Part shown: piece by piece, positions 1 to 11,870 of the stretch
Numbering within the stretch: position 1 is the stretch's first letter
Layout: the number at the start of each line of letters is the position of its first letter
Assembly: GCF_002878395.1 (NCBI RefSeq)
Contig: NC_061116.1
Span: 126,766,433 to 126,830,432 of the forward strand
Direction of reading: 5' to 3'
Source of the DNA: Capsicum annuum
Taxonomy: Eukaryota > Streptophyta > Magnoliopsida > Solanales > Solanaceae
DNA length: 64,000 bases
Program-made: the position numbers and the translations under genes
The notes under the pieces: model-generated
Databases searched by the model: none
Seen by the model: only the letters and a program-made list of their open reading frames with translations
What the model was told of the DNA's origin: nothing

Positions 1-1946
1 ACTTTGGAGGGGGTGTCGTACTCTTACCAAGGAGTACAACCTTAATTTCTTAATCACAATCCCATACTGAGCCTCTATCCCACAATCATCAATATCAATC
101 CTATGGTGGCACGTTGTTTTCAGAAAATACCACATTTCCTTCTCGGTACTAAATACTCCTCCCAGTCTCAGCTCAAAATGCATTAAGAAATACACCTTAA
201 TCAATATCAATTTGTGGGTTCATTATAAAGACCAAAACATAAATATATATCTCATCGGTAAATCATATACAACTATGGATTCCTATCTCAACTCAAAATC
301 AAATATCTTTCTCAAAATTAAGATGTATCAATTCATTTAGTCATGGCAATATCAATAAGTTTGAGAAAATATCAAGACTCATTATAACATTCAATCTTAT
401 GAATAAATATAATCAATAATCCAATTTTTCATAAGGAAGCTTAAAGCTTGACACATGTCTTGAAAGCACTTGAAATACCAACTCATGGTAGAACATGAAA
501 TTCACAATATTAAATATCAAGTCATAATTTGGAAGTTGTAAAATAATCATGTATCAAAAACTTCAACAAAACATCATAGAACTCATTCTTGACTCTCAAG
601 CTCAAATATCAATATATATATATATTAAATAATAAAAATTCTCATAGGAAATATTAAATCATGACTCTTATCTCAAATCATTCGAAAATCATCAATTCAT
701 AATAATAATATTAAACTCATGGCATAAGTTCTCAATTTAAGAAATAAAATCATAAAATAGTTATGTGTATTGATCTTGAATAGATCAAATATCATAAATC
801 ATTAATAAAGTAATTTGGGTGTAAACCCACTTTGCAAAATCATGGATTTCAATAGTAGAAATTAAATCTTTGGGCACAAGAATGAAAGAAGTATTCTTGT
901 TCAAACCCTACATACCTTGATTACGGATTTGAATGAAGAAACTTGTTATACACTCCTTTTCCACTTCTTGAGTTAGGGTTATTGATGCTTTTGACTTGGG
1001 TACCTTGAATCTTTAACCAATTTATAAAATCTATGGTTGGATTCTTAATGTTCTTGGGAAATTTGGATTGGATTTTTGAGAGAGAAACCCTAGTATTCTT
1101 GATGAAATGGAAGAAGAATGAAGTTTTATTCTTTACTTGGATATATATAGAGGGTCAAAATGGGTGGAAAAGAACAAAATACCCTTTTAAAAATGCCCCT
1201 TAATTGCTAAAAAATAGGCTGACGACATCCTTGATAGGCCATTAGACCCGTGATGGGCCGTCATGAAATATCATCACAAAAGGGTCGAATTTTTTATTTT
1301 ATTCCTAAGGCTGAGAAAGTCATCAGAAATGTCGTCAGAATGTGACGACGTCGTTAGAAATGGCGTCAGAAACGTGACAGCCCATCAGAACCGTCGTCAC
1401 CATTTTCCAACTTGCCATGTTGGAGTAAAATGGGCATAACTCTTTGCTCCGATATCGGATTTTAGAAAAATTGGTATCTTTGGAAAGATAATTTAATTAT
1501 ATATATGTTGATAGGTCATGAGATCAAAAATTCCAAGTATAATGAGTGATATACTCGTTTGAAGTTGACTATACCAATATCCTTCCCATGAACTGAGTCG
1601 GTAAGGAATGTTTTCATTCGCCCAATCTTTAGGACATATTTAAGGCCTTAATATACACCATCCTTGATTATAAAAAAACCAAAGAACTATAGTTTATTTC
1701 TCAAGAGCTTGATTCATGGTTGCACTATTGGTTAGAGTCTCGGGGAATTATAAAATAGTTCTAATTTCCTCACTGGGTGTCTAATTTGGGTGAATCTTAT
1801 GTAAATGGAAAGCTTTTCCAATTCTCCACATGATCAAGAATAGAATTTAGGGAAATACAACATGAGATAAATAACAATCAATTTTGAAGTCATCCATAGT
1901 CACTCAAAAGATGGATTTAGGCTTAAGAAACAATCGGGGTATTACA
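1..1946 (-). mobile_element. LTR of family A (Ty3/gypsy, Tekay-like), cut by window edge
   Basis: Read on the minus strand it begins TGTAATACCCCGATTG at 1946 and runs off the left edge. It shares landmarks, in the same order, with the LTR pair of element A (32588-35298 and 40341-42984): the GATGGxCCGTC-type repeat zone (about 1210-1400), a segment containing AAACCCTAG (about 1085), a block around 890-920 whose complement reads AGGTATGTAGGGTTTGAA, and the 'tgcccaaag' block near 870. No purine tract adjoins 1946, so this is the outer end of a minus-strand element lying mainly left of the window, or a solo LTR. About 1.95 kb of an expected 2.7 kb is visible. The family call rests on reading by eye. 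Confidence 0.75.
1141..1150 (-). promoter_or_regulatory. Putative LTR TATA box
   Basis: The minus strand reads CTATATATAT here, just upstream (in LTR orientation) of the AAACCCTAG-containing transcribed-looking segment. Its place between the U3-like repeats and the R-like segment fits an LTR promoter. It is a short AT-rich match and could be chance. Confidence 0.35.
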
Positions 1947-3290
1947 GCCGTCATCAAAGTATCCATGATACTCTTTATCATTTCCATTGTACCAAATAAA
2001 AGAAACACTAAAAAAAAAACATAGATAAAAACATGTTTTAGTTAAGAGATCAACCTTAGAAACTCTTAGAGCTCACACCTTTGTTTTATCTCTAAATTGG
2101 CATAGCAAGAGAAATATCATTTGTACACCAACTAGAAGACTTGGTACCAATTGTGAAATATGATTGAAATGTATTATTGTTTGAAATTAAAAATAAAACT
2201 CACAAATAAACTAATGTACTTGAATTAATATAAAACAACAAAAATAAAAGAAAAAATCACACAAGAACGGACACAAAAAAAGCAGATTAAAGAACGAATA
2301 GATCAATTTTTTGTTGTTAATTCATGTTTGTGAATAAAAATATGAATTGAGAAGACAATAAATTAACTTAGATAGATGAAATCTTGAGAAAAAATGAACT
2401 AAAGTCTTGTAATTATGGTTTGGAGGCTTGAATGTGTTTGGGGCATGTTGAAGGATATCTGAGGCAATTTTGGCATTCCTCAGGAGCGTCCCAAATATAG
2501 GAGAAATTAATTTGAGCTGATTCTTAACTTCTTTAGAAGGTGGGCATAACTCCAATGTAGATGTCCCAGACCAGCTTGTACCAGGGTAAAAATTACCCTC
2601 CTTTATGGTCGCCCTTTGTCCTTTCATTTGGAATATTCTTTGGTACTTTTGATATGATTTTGTATCAACACTTTTTCCTACCTTTTCTTCCTCTTTCTTA
2701 GATCAAACAAAAAATTTTGATGAATTTATCTCTTGAGAATATGATTATCTTCAAGAACACTATGGACAACAAATCTTTCCAACTCTTTAACCTTTGCTTA
2801 GAATGCGATGGAATTTTGAACCCAAGCATTTTTCAACCTTCTAAAAATATTCCAACTTTTATAAATCCATATTTTCGAACCCACTTGAATTTTCGTCACC
2901 CTTCAAGAACACAAAAATGGTGAAATTGCAAAGTTTCTCCCAATGGCACCAACTTTTAACCCAACATTCATTTCAATTTAGAGAACATTTCTTCAATAAT
3001 TTAAACCTCAAATTTTACCTAAAATACATAGATATAACAATCCACTTTATTCAAATTCAAGTTCAACAATGGTGGCCTTCTTCAATTCTCTTCCAAATAC
3101 ACTAAATGATCAAGTTCGAACCTAAATATCACTAGATGGAACAAATATAGTGTAGAAACAATAATAAAGACTCAAAACACAAAAATATTTTGGAGGGGTT
3201 TCTCTAAAATGTTTTTGACAGTTTTCTTTTATTTTTGATTTTTTCAACAACAAGACCTATGTTGACTTCATGAGAATGAAATCAAGCTCG
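1947..3290 (-). mobile_element. Leader/untranslated internal part of element G' (LTR retrotransposon)
   Basis: This stretch lies directly downstream, on the minus strand, of the primer site at 3291-3310. Blocks match the leader of plus-strand element G (44816-46134) in the same order: 'ttgggttaaaagttggtgcc' (about 2925-2945) against 45145-45165, 'ggacaaagggcgacc' (about 2608-2622) against 45512-45530, and 'aagctggtctggg' (about 2565-2578) against 45555-45570. It contains an open stretch at 2322-2627, but the aligned part of G is not open, so I do not call a gene. The segment ends where the family-A LTR begins at 1946. Confidence 0.6.
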
Positions 3291-3310
3291 GCTCTAATCT
3301 CAAATGATAC
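3291..3310 (-). other. Degenerate primer binding site of element G'
   Basis: The minus strand carries GTATCA and AGAGCCGAGC separated by a few extra bases. Element G has GGTATCATAGCCGAGC at 44800-44815. Both resemble the TGGTATCAGAGC site complementary to initiator Met tRNA. The position next to an LTR edge is the main support. Confidence 0.5.
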
Positions 3311-4009
3311 TATAATAAACTATAAATCAAAACTAAACTATGAAATAAAGAGACAAATGATAAGGATATATAGATAAAAATAATAAGATAGAGACAATGT
3401 ATGAATAGATAGCAAACTAAGGGTATATCAAAACCTTAATCCTCTATTCAATACCAATTAAACATCTAAATTGTACATTGGCCACAAGGAATTCAATTCT
3501 TGAGCAAATAATGTTTCTAAACAAAGTTTCACCACAAATTAATCCAGGCTTGCACACAAACTCACAAGGGAGTACTTAGTCATTTATCATCAAAGTTATC
3601 CAAAAAAAAAATACTCCAATTTATAGTCTAGAGTTAATTATTATAACTTATGAGCCAAAAAGTTAACCATTTGGAATAAGAAATCATGGAAGACCACTTT
3701 GGTATCCCTTTGAGACTATTGGGTGCACGTAGGACATATCTATGTAGCATGTTCTATTGTTTTGACCTGCTCTAGTAGGTCAAGAGCCGGTTTGGCAAAC
3801 CTTTAAAGAAGATGTGGTGTATACTACATCCTGATGATCTTTTTAGCCCCATCTTACACTCCTTTGACCTCTTCAAAGTCCCTCAACCCTCCTTAAAGGT
3901 AATTATCATCCATTTGGCCCCTTAAAGTAGCACCAAGGAGTAATCAAGTATCTCTAGGATCATAAGCTTCCTATCCAAAGGTTCAGAGGCAATTTGGATT
4001 GTATTAGTA
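3311..4009 (-). mobile_element. 5' LTR of element G'
   Basis: This is homologous in inverted orientation to 44220-44796. Shared blocks include the 'tttggata' and 'aatccaaatt' segments near 3975-4000 (against 44231-44260), 'tccttggtgc' near 3925, 'gacccttga'-like and 'gggctaaa' blocks near 3845-3890, and 'agttttgattt' near 3320. In LTR orientation it starts TACTAATACAATCC (TG mutated to TA) at 4009. Because the primer site lies on its inner side, it is the 5' LTR of a minus-strand copy. The length, about 0.7 kb, is shorter than the Tekay-type LTRs here. Confidence 0.6.
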
Positions 4010-4165
4010 GGTAGACTCTAAACTCATATTTTAATTATTATCTATTGATTCAATATTCAATCCTTTATTTTAAACTTTGATTTTTTTCCCGATAAAGTAT
4101 AAAATTTATTTTCTTTTGATTTAAAGTCTAGTTTCAATTCAGTTTTAGTTGGGCTTTTAGACTTA

Positions 4166-4378
4166 GTGGGTATTTGGATTGGCTAATTTTTATGTTATTT
4201 TATCTTTTAAGCCCTTTTTTTAATTTCAGTGGTGTTTAGAAATAATTAAAAAGTGCTTTGAAGGATTTACTTTTAAGTCAAAAAATTGTCAAAATAAGCC
4301 AAAAGCAAAATGTAGGGTAGTACTAACTTATAGCTTTTGGCATATAAGCTCCTTAGTAAAAGGAAATCCAAATGCCCC
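4166..4378. mobile_element. MITE with TTA target duplication (PIF/Harbinger-like)
   Basis: A 213 bp stretch begins GTGGGTATTTGGATT and ends with the complement of GGGGCATTTGGATT, so the ends match at 12 of 14 or more positions as inverted repeats. TTA lies immediately outside both ends (4163-4165 and 4379-4381). It has no coding capacity. A 3 bp TTA/TAA duplication with GGGC-ATTTGG termini is typical of PIF/Harbinger MITEs; an unrelated family with similar ends is possible. Confidence 0.65.
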
Positions 4379-6083
4379 TTAAACTTCTTCTGTTATAAGG
4401 AACATGATTCACAAATAAAATATTAGATATCATCTTTTGCTTCCAACGTAATTTTTTTACTAATTTGGATCCAAAATTAATGTAGGCAATATGGGTATCT
4501 TTGGACTTCATTTAATGTCTAGATTATATTTTTGTTAGATTTTGTCACTTTTAAGACCAATAAGGAAGGGGATCCAAATTGAAGGGTTTAGGCTTGTATT
4601 TCAAATTTATAAGGTAGGTTATGGCTTAACTTTTGCCAGACTGGGCTAAATAATTATCTATTCTCATAAAGCATATTATGAGTAGGGAAGCCTATCATGA
4701 GATTCATATTTTGAGGTTATTATTAGTATCATGTTCCCCTTGTAGGTCTTATGTGAATATTGCTATTGACTTGAGAGATTATTTTTGTTTTCATGCCTAT
4801 ATGGTGGCTTAACTTGATATCATAGGCCTTATTTTTGCATTTCCTTGCCTTATTATTATTGTAATACCCAAGTACATGCTTAGATTTATATTGTAGGACT
4901 TATTATTAGAATTATATATTTATATTATTATAGTGATACTCTAAAAAGAGGCTTGAGTTGATATCATTAATGTCTTACAAGACTATTTATTCAAGTAGTG
5001 TCATGCAATGGCTTATAGCACATAATATTAACATACTAAGTATATTTTGAGCTCATCAATACCATTATTCTATTTATTATTGTCTTCATACTTTTTTGGT
5101 AATGAAAGTACATCATCATTTCATTCTATCATATTCATGAGATTGGAATTACTAAGAAACACTAATTTTGAAAGAAAATTAAATGCTTTTTGTAACCATT
5201 GATCGAAGCCTTTATTGGAAAGGCTGATTGAGAAACTTTATAAAGTACTTGTTCAAGGTCTATGCCGACAAGGTTGATTGAGATTTAGAATGTATATATG
5301 TTGAATAACCACCATGGATCTTGTCCTAAATATTTTAGCTCAGAAAGTGTATCTGAGATGATGTGATGGCTGCCATAAGATGTCTTATTTCATAATAATG
5401 CACTATCAACCTATTGTAGTTCATTATTTTTATTCTACATAAGTATTTTCTTGTTGTATTCGTAGTGGTTATTATATATTCGTGCATAGTTATTATTATA
5501 CATTTATTTTACTTGTCGAATTGTTAAGATATATGGTGTGAGCTATTGTTTGGAAAATTTTCTGTATGAAGTGAAAGAGTTCTCATAATATTCTATATAT
5601 TTTGTTTTCTTCCTTTCTCAATTAGCCTGTGATATCTACTAAGTACAAGTGTAGATCGCAGTATGTGTGCAATCCATAATGGATGAATTTTATTGTTTGA
5701 GACCGATTTGAAGCACTTGTGAGGCCTAATACTCAAGAAATATTCCAAACTCTGTCATTTCTTATGCTGTTGTTATTTGTTCATCTGACATGAGTATTTT
5801 CTATTTCTTTGTCTGTATTAGTTCTCTTTAATCATGACACTAGATTCTTAGGTTGGATTTGTCTTACTTTAGTTTTAGATTCTTTTATCTATACATATTT
5901 ATATTTGTTGTCATTATTTTAATGTATTTTTTATGGGATTCTTTTATTTTTTTCCTAAATTTCTATTAAATTGGTGTTGGGTTTACCTACCCAGGGTTTG
6001 GATGTGGTCGCTACCATCATGACATTAATTTTTGAGTCATGACATTCAAGTAGAAGTTAATGGTAAAGAAATGTCTCTTTGAA
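4379..6083. other. Unassigned AT-rich sequence, possibly a decayed LTR
   Basis: I see no coding region. A TGTAATACCCAAG-like LTR start occurs at 4860 on the plus strand, and GAGTCATGACA at 6034-6044 looks like the inverted form of the L1 LTR edge, so 4860-6044 may be a decayed LTR in the plus orientation. Around 5635-5665 there is 'ctactaagtacaagtgtaga', resembling blocks in other LTRs here. No primer site or purine tract supports it, so this stays a guess. Confidence 0.25.
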
Positions 6084-6094
6084 TGTCATGGCTC
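6034..6094. repeat. 16 bp inverted repeat with 29 bp loop at LTR edge
   Basis: GAGTCATGACATTCAA (6034-6049) and TTGAATGTCATGGCTC (6079-6094) are complementary at 15 of 16 positions. The right arm includes the left edge of LTR L1 (TGTCATGGCTCGGG at 6084). It may be a junction of two LTR ends facing each other or a small inversion. Confidence 0.6.
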
Positions 6095-7620
6095 GGGACT
6101 ACCACCTTGACATAACACTATGCTTTAGAATCACAAGTCATCTCAAGCCAACCCATAGTACTAGCATAATGCATGAACATTTGTAAATGAACATGAATTG
6201 AAAATAAAATGACTGAGTGTTAGCATAATCATGAGATAAGCTATTTCAATACATTACTATTAAAAGTATACAACACTGAATATGAAAGAAAGAAGAGTTA
6301 AAACTATATACAATAACTTTGATAGACTGTCTATGGAGCCCCTACTAATACTGCTAATATATAGCTGAGATATGACCTATAACTGTCCCTACAAATTGAA
6401 ATAAATTACAAGAATAGCAATTTACTTGAGTCCTTGAATAAAAAGAACTCATCACCTACTTGTTGGAAGTTTTGATTTTCTTGACAATTATCGTAATTAT
6501 AAGTACATGAATCTATATTACATTAAAAATATTGGCAGAAGAGGTTTATGATTAGTAATTTTGAATGTATTGAGTACGTGGGATATGCTCTCTCAATAAT
6601 AGAAAATATAATAAAAATAAATGAAAATATGTAATAATTTATTGAGTGACAAGTAAGAGTGTAGGAACACTAACATATAGTTTGAAGTTGTTAAATAATA
6701 TATAAACTGGACATGTTAACAATAAAACATTTTATACAAAAGTGATGTTAAGTAAGTTAAGATGAAAGGTCCTGTCTAGATAAGAATAAATATTAAAATC
6801 AAGAAAACTTTGAGATAACTTAAATACTATAAACTAGACTTCACTGAGGATCATGGAAATATTAAAGTCTAAAACTACAAAAGATGGTATTAACAGACAT
6901 ATAGCCATGTGAGGTAAACATGGAGTTTGATATATAATCCCAATAAAAAGGACCGAATATACCTTAATTATATATAAAGGTTAAGCTGATCTGATATGGT
7001 ATAAATAAATCTATGGTGGCATATAGTTTTATGACTTAGTGACTGCTACTTAAAGGTCTCATCCTAACGATCTATTAGCTTTCAACCTCTCGTCCACTTG
7101 GTGCAAAGTACCACTCCCAATTGAATATAATTGATAGCTTGATTATCTTGAAGTCAACTTGAGATGACATATATGGATGTCAACCTAAGATAATAATGGT
7201 TACCATAGTTGACTGCCATACTACTAGTGGTTGTTTTTTCTAAGAAAATTGATATGTGATTACTGATAGCATTTCGGATATCATACTAATCAAGAACTTA
7301 CTTTTAGGAAAAATGTTAAAGAGCATTGATGGCACATCTGAATGTCATGCATGTCATTTATTTTTTGTTATGAGTGGTATTTTCTGATCATGACAGAAGA
7401 ATTCACATATCATATGAAAATCATGTATTTCTAAATTATAAGACTTGTATAATTATAAGGGATAAGAGATGGCCTGAGAAAATGAAAAAAAGGTATATAT
7501 GACAATTAAGGTTTAAAGTGATTCTATAAGCCTGGATCTAAAGCCTAATAATAACTTATGAAGGTATTGAAGTTTAGAAATTCTAATGTCTAAGACTGAG
7601 AGAGATACTCTATTTGAAAG
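6084..7620 (-). mobile_element. Degraded minus-strand LTR, copy L1 (left part)
   Basis: The left edge reads TGTCATGGCTCGGGACTACC, the inverted end of a Tekay-type LTR. From 6090 to about 6700 it matches the second copy L2 (32444-32587 plus 42985-43500): 'ctactaatact' at 6343 against 43102, 'agtccttgaataaaaagaa' at 6430 against 43196, 'gaatgtattgagta' at 6563 against 43332. Beyond about 6700 the match is weak, and L1 is longer than L2. The CACTA element cuts it at 7620; the piece at 13318-13577 should be its continuation. Confidence 0.55.
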
Positions 7621-8160
7621 CACTACAACATTTTAGTCCTATTACCACTTTTGTAAAGTATGACCTAAAATAGTAGAAAGTGTGGCCTTTGATAAAAGGC
7701 TACACTTTTGGACTTTAGGCAGCACTTTTTGGGGGGTGTCCTAAAGAGGTGTAACCTTAGATCAATGGCCACGCTTTTTAAGTATTGACGTATCAGCTAT
7801 TTTTAAGAAGTGTGGCATTAAGGTATAAAGGCCATGCTTTGCATCTTGTCATTAGCAACACTTTTATTTAATAAAGCTATACTTACATGTGTTACCGTTG
7901 TTTTGCTATTGGGCACGCTTCACAAGCGTAACCTTTTGTAGCACCTCTATAACAACACTTAAAAAATGTTGCTTTTTCTTTACTATTGGGAACGCTTCCC
8001 AGACGTAGCCTTTTATAGCACCTCTACAATAACACTTAAAAACCGTGGCCTTTTCTTTATTACTATCCACTCTTCAAAATCATAGGCTTCTACACATTCT
8101 ATATGACAACACTTATAAAGTGCAAGCATGTTTTAGTCACACTTCTGAAATGGCATTAGG
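7621..8160. repeat. Left terminal and subterminal repeat zone of the CACTA element
   Basis: Short related motifs recur in both orientations: 'agtgtggcc' (7679), 'ggccacgcttttta' (7768), 'aagtgtggcatta' (7808), 'aggccatgctttgc' (7830), 'cacgcttcacaagcgtaacc' (7914), 'aacgcttcccagacgtagcc' (7991) and 'accgtggcc' (8042). Such arrays are where TNPA-type proteins bind in En/Spm relatives. Two neighbouring units (7905-7975 and 7977-8050) form a clear tandem duplication of about 75 bp. Confidence 0.75.
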
Positions 8161-9124
8161 CATATAATTTTAATTGAAAAATAATTATTTTGATTGGAAT
8201 ATATACATCACTTAGAATATTAATTACATAAGCATACATATTTTTACATATAATCTGACACACCAATTAGCTAATAAATAATTGAAGTGCATAGATTTAC
8301 AATAAACTTCAAAAAACCTGTCTTTTACATACTAATTAGAAAATAACATAATAAAAATTTGTACCAAGTTCCACGCAAAACCAAATATATATAAACGTAT
8401 ATCAAAATATTTTTAAAAATTCACTTCAATCTAGATCAAATTTAGTTGTGTGGCCCACCATTCAAATTTGATCTCCTACATCATTCCTACATATTTAAAA
8501 TAAAATAAACAATTAGAAGTAAAATTATTATCAACAAATATACAAATATTTTTTTAATCTTGAATGAGGAAGTATGTGAATCCAATGTTTTTTTAATTAA
8601 TTACATAAACATTCATATTTATTATATGGAGTTGTGAGGATATGTGTATCCAATATGGATATGGTGTTAGTGTCCTATATAGGTTCCATCGTTTTAGTAT
8701 ATTTTGAAGAATCAAGACCAAGTATCCACATCAAAGTTTCACCTATTTGACACGAATACATAAAGGAAGGCAGGATAATATAATGTCAATTATATCTTTA
8801 AGAAGATACCACTTAATGCTCAAAAAGAAGTTAGATATTTAACTAAACTAGTAAATTTAGCTGGGGGGGAAAATGAAAAGAAAGAAAAAATAAAGTAGTA
8901 GAAAAGGCATTACAGTAAGTCAATAATGGATATAACCATAAATGATGAGAATAAAAAAAAAATTAAGTACACTTGGTTGGTGGGAATTCAACAAGCAAGG
9001 GTTGAATCTAGAAACACTTGAGAAAGGAACTTAGGGTCGACATAAATTTATAATCAGTCAAATGATACAGTAAACTTATTAAATTTGATATCTCATAGGC
9101 ACAAAGTAGATGCTTATGCAATTT
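8161..9124. other. CACTA interior without recognised content
   Basis: AT-rich sequence. No coding stretch, splice pattern or repeat family is recognised. It may be element filler or untranslated parts of captured DNA. Confidence 0.4.
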
Positions 9125-9338
9125 TCAAAGAAGGCATTTGAAACAATAGGATATATGTGACAAAGTTATGAGATGCAAGTTTAGTTGCCTTCCAATTCCT
9201 TGAACTATATCTCGTCCAACCCACCAAATAAAAGCTCCTAAACCTAAAATTGGAAGTGGAACTGCAAGGATCTTGGAGCCAAAAAATGAAGGATAATCAT
9301 TAACATTCATAAGGTATGGCTTGAAAAGATTATGATAC
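9125..9338 (-). pseudogene. Exon-like fragment of an unidentified membrane protein, inside the CACTA
   Basis: On the minus strand a TTTATTAG splice-acceptor-like sequence ends at 9339, followed by an open frame beginning YHNLFKPYLMNVNDYPSF and ending at a stop at 9125. It contains a hydrophobic run (AVPLPILGLGAFIWW, about residues 27-41) followed by GRDIVQGIGRQLN, which looks like a membrane segment followed by a polar helix. Composition is far more protein-like than the flanking DNA. I do not recognise the family. It could be a second captured gene next to the acyltransferase exons, or a downstream part of the same gene that I fail to recognise. Confidence 0.4.
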
Positions 9339-9678
9339 CTAATAAATACAAAGTAGCAACACAGAAAATGACTGCATTATGGGAAAAATTATCCATTATG
9401 GGAAAAAATTATACTCTTTTATTACTAACTAGTCCTATAGGTTTAAAATCTTTGCTAGCAATGATAACTCCAAATTTTAAAATTTAGTGAATACTACCAC
9501 CATAAATCTGAAATTATAAGCATCATCTAGTATAAACATGTTTTATCCACAGGGTTATCCATGTGAAGTATCAAAGGAAAAATATTTCAATTAAATAGAG
9601 TTTCAAACCAATGTTCATTTACCTTAAAGTTGACATGTCACATGAAAGTAGATATGAAAAAAAATATAAGAGGCATAC

Positions 9679-9759
9679 CAAAGCTATAAGGCATTCCGTG
9701 CTCACCAAAAACTACTCCATCTGTGCCAATTCATGTGGTACCGTTTGACTTGGCACAAA
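9679..9759 (-). pseudogene. 81 bp exon-like stretch with splice-like borders, unidentified
   Basis: On the minus strand an AAAG acceptor-like border (9760-9761) and a TTTG|GTATGC donor-like border (9677-9678) enclose exactly 27 codons. The translation begins FVPSQTVPHELAQME, then has one in-frame TAG, then continues FLVSTECLIAL. The exact codon count and protein-like composition suggest an old exon with one nonsense change. The family is not recognised, and its phase does not join directly to the stretch at 9338. Confidence 0.3.
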
Positions 9760-10363
9760 CTTTAAAAATAAAAGGACCTTAAGGTAGAAAACATATTTTA
9801 ATAGCATGTCAGACTTATGACCTTATATAGAATTTTGTAGAGCTATATAGTACACTAAAAGTAGAAAAAAGTGCTTGACCATACCAGCAGGAAAGCTGAA
9901 ACTGTGAGCGTAAAGAACTTGTGATAGTTTCTTTTCCCTATACACTTGTTTATTCACTACAGAAATCAAAAATATAAAAATACAATTAGGATATTCTTAC
10001 ATAAATGTTAACACGGTCAATAATATATGATATATATACTATATTTCATACCACTAAAAGTTGTCAAATACCCTGCAATTATGGTCAAACTGATCTACGC
10101 ATTTGTTGCATACTCTACAATGCTTGTTGCATTTAAATACTTCCAAGTGTCATCCCGCATTGAGTTATATCATATGAACATGTATTGTAAAAATCTAACA
10201 AACATAAGAACAGGTATTTCAAGCTAAGCACATCAGTTTAAACAAAATCCTAAAATATTATATTCAAATTATATATATTGATAACTTAATAAATGTGTTT
10301 ATCAATATTTCAAGCGAGATCTTTGACCAGTAGCTATAACTACCTATTATGTTTCATTATGAT

Positions 10364-10591
10364 CTACAATTGTTTCAGTTCCTTTTTGCCTTTTTCAATT
10401 GCATTTTCCCCAATTAATACAACATTAGCATCCTGGATAGATGAATTCGTCTCGCATCCTAATTTAGATTCTCTAAATTGGACTTTTTTTTTCTTGTCTA
10501 GCTTCTGTAGATACTTCTTCGATTTAAAAACTCCTGGATCCACAGGATCAGAAGAAGCACACCAGATATACAAGCCAAATGCACTAATAAT
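10364..10591 (-). pseudogene. Captured exon of a plant DHHC-type protein S-acyltransferase (fragment)
   Basis: After a TTCTCTAG acceptor-like border at 10592-10593, the minus strand reads IISAFGLYIWCASSDPVDPG then VFKSKKYLQKLDKKKKVQF, ending at a TAG at 10364. Plant palmitoyltransferases of the DHHC-CRD class have a transmembrane helix, a C-x-S-DP-x-DPG motif and a K-SKKYLK segment in this order ahead of the DHHC cysteine-rich domain. Such enzymes attach palmitate to cytosolic cysteines of membrane-associated proteins. The catalytic DHHC domain is not found in the window, so this fragment cannot encode an active enzyme. The frame does not join directly to the end of the exon at 11871, so an exon is missing or degraded. 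Family assignment is from memory of the motif order. Confidence 0.6.
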
Positions 10592-11870
10592 CTAGAGAAA
10601 ACAAAGGATCATATACTAAACGCCTCCAAATGAACTTACATGTTACAATGACAAAAGTTTTGAACACGATCACATATCAGGTCATTAAGCATGTAGAAAA
10701 ATAGATTTCACCAGTTTATTTTGGGTAATTCCTATACATTCTATAGGTTAAGAAGTAGTTACAAATATAGTACCTTGTTTAAATCTTCTTAATTTATAAA
10801 AAAAAAACATTGTTCTACTTGATAACTTGAGAGAGAAATTATTCTACTTAGGCCATTTTTAAGCTGGAAATTGTTATAGGTGCTGAACAAAAAATCTTCA
10901 ATTACTTTGGGTTGCTAAAGTATGACTAAAATATCGAGGTACATTACTTCTAGATTAAAGGGGAAAGATGAGATTGCTCCAATAGGAGTAAAATCTAAAG
11001 CACTAAATCAAGCATATTATCCAATTGTTCTTAACAGTGGACCTAGAGTATTGGGTGTCCATTCAATTGAACCATTCGTCTTCAACATAAATAGTAGAGA
11101 TATGTGTGAAAAAAAAGGATAAATATCAAATTCTGAACCTATAATTACAAAGAACTAAAATCTCTCCTTTGGCAATGGATTTTGAAGTTAAAACATCAAA
11201 AAGATAGGTCAGTACAATAAGCTCCTATTATTGGCAGAGTTTGGACAATGGCTGAACCACAAGGGTCTATTGTATACAGCCTTACCTTCATTTTTGCAAG
11301 AGGTTGTTTCCATAACTTGAAGCTGTGAACTCCTAGTTCTTGAAAATTTGAGTTTTTAAAGTTGTGATATTTAAAGTTGTATTGTATTCGTACATGTATT
11401 ATTTGGGAAAAAATATAAGTTTCGCAACCGGAGAACTTAAAAATATTTGAAGACCACATTATATTTCAAGACTAGGCATATATTCAAAGATACACTTTCA
11501 AATTCTACTCCGAAAATGAGTGCCCAAATGCTATCTAAGAAACTTAAACCATTAAAGTTGTTGAACTAAGTTTTGATACTGAATTTTCGTCTACTTACTT
11601 ACATTCTATCAAATAGACTGAAAAAGTCATAATCAAGAGTAAATTATGCCATACATATAGAACAACCTAAAGAAGGGAAAACAAGCCAGTATTAAAAACA
11701 AAAAGAACATGAAAATGTACAATGAATTACATAGAGGGAAAGATTTGTATAACGGATTCACAATCAAGAACAAGAAATCAACTAAGAAATAGATTTGAGT
11801 TCTTCATTTCCATGACAAAATGCAGATGTGAAAGACAATAAAAAAGCAAAAAGAATTCAAGATTACTTAC

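Noticed and set aside
2322..2627. 101-codon open frame on the minus strand, starting MKGQRATIKEGNFYPG
   Set aside because: It lies in the leader of G'; the aligned leader of G (from about 45510) is not open, and composition does not resemble a known protein. The length is within chance for this sequence.
10293..10595. 100-codon open frame on the plus strand
   Set aside because: It is the opposite strand of the acyltransferase exon at 10364-10591; the minus-strand reading has clear motifs and splice borders, this one does not.
11196..11459. 87-codon minus-strand open frame in the CACTA interior
   Set aside because: It lies between exon-like segments, probably in an intron; no motif or splice borders support it.
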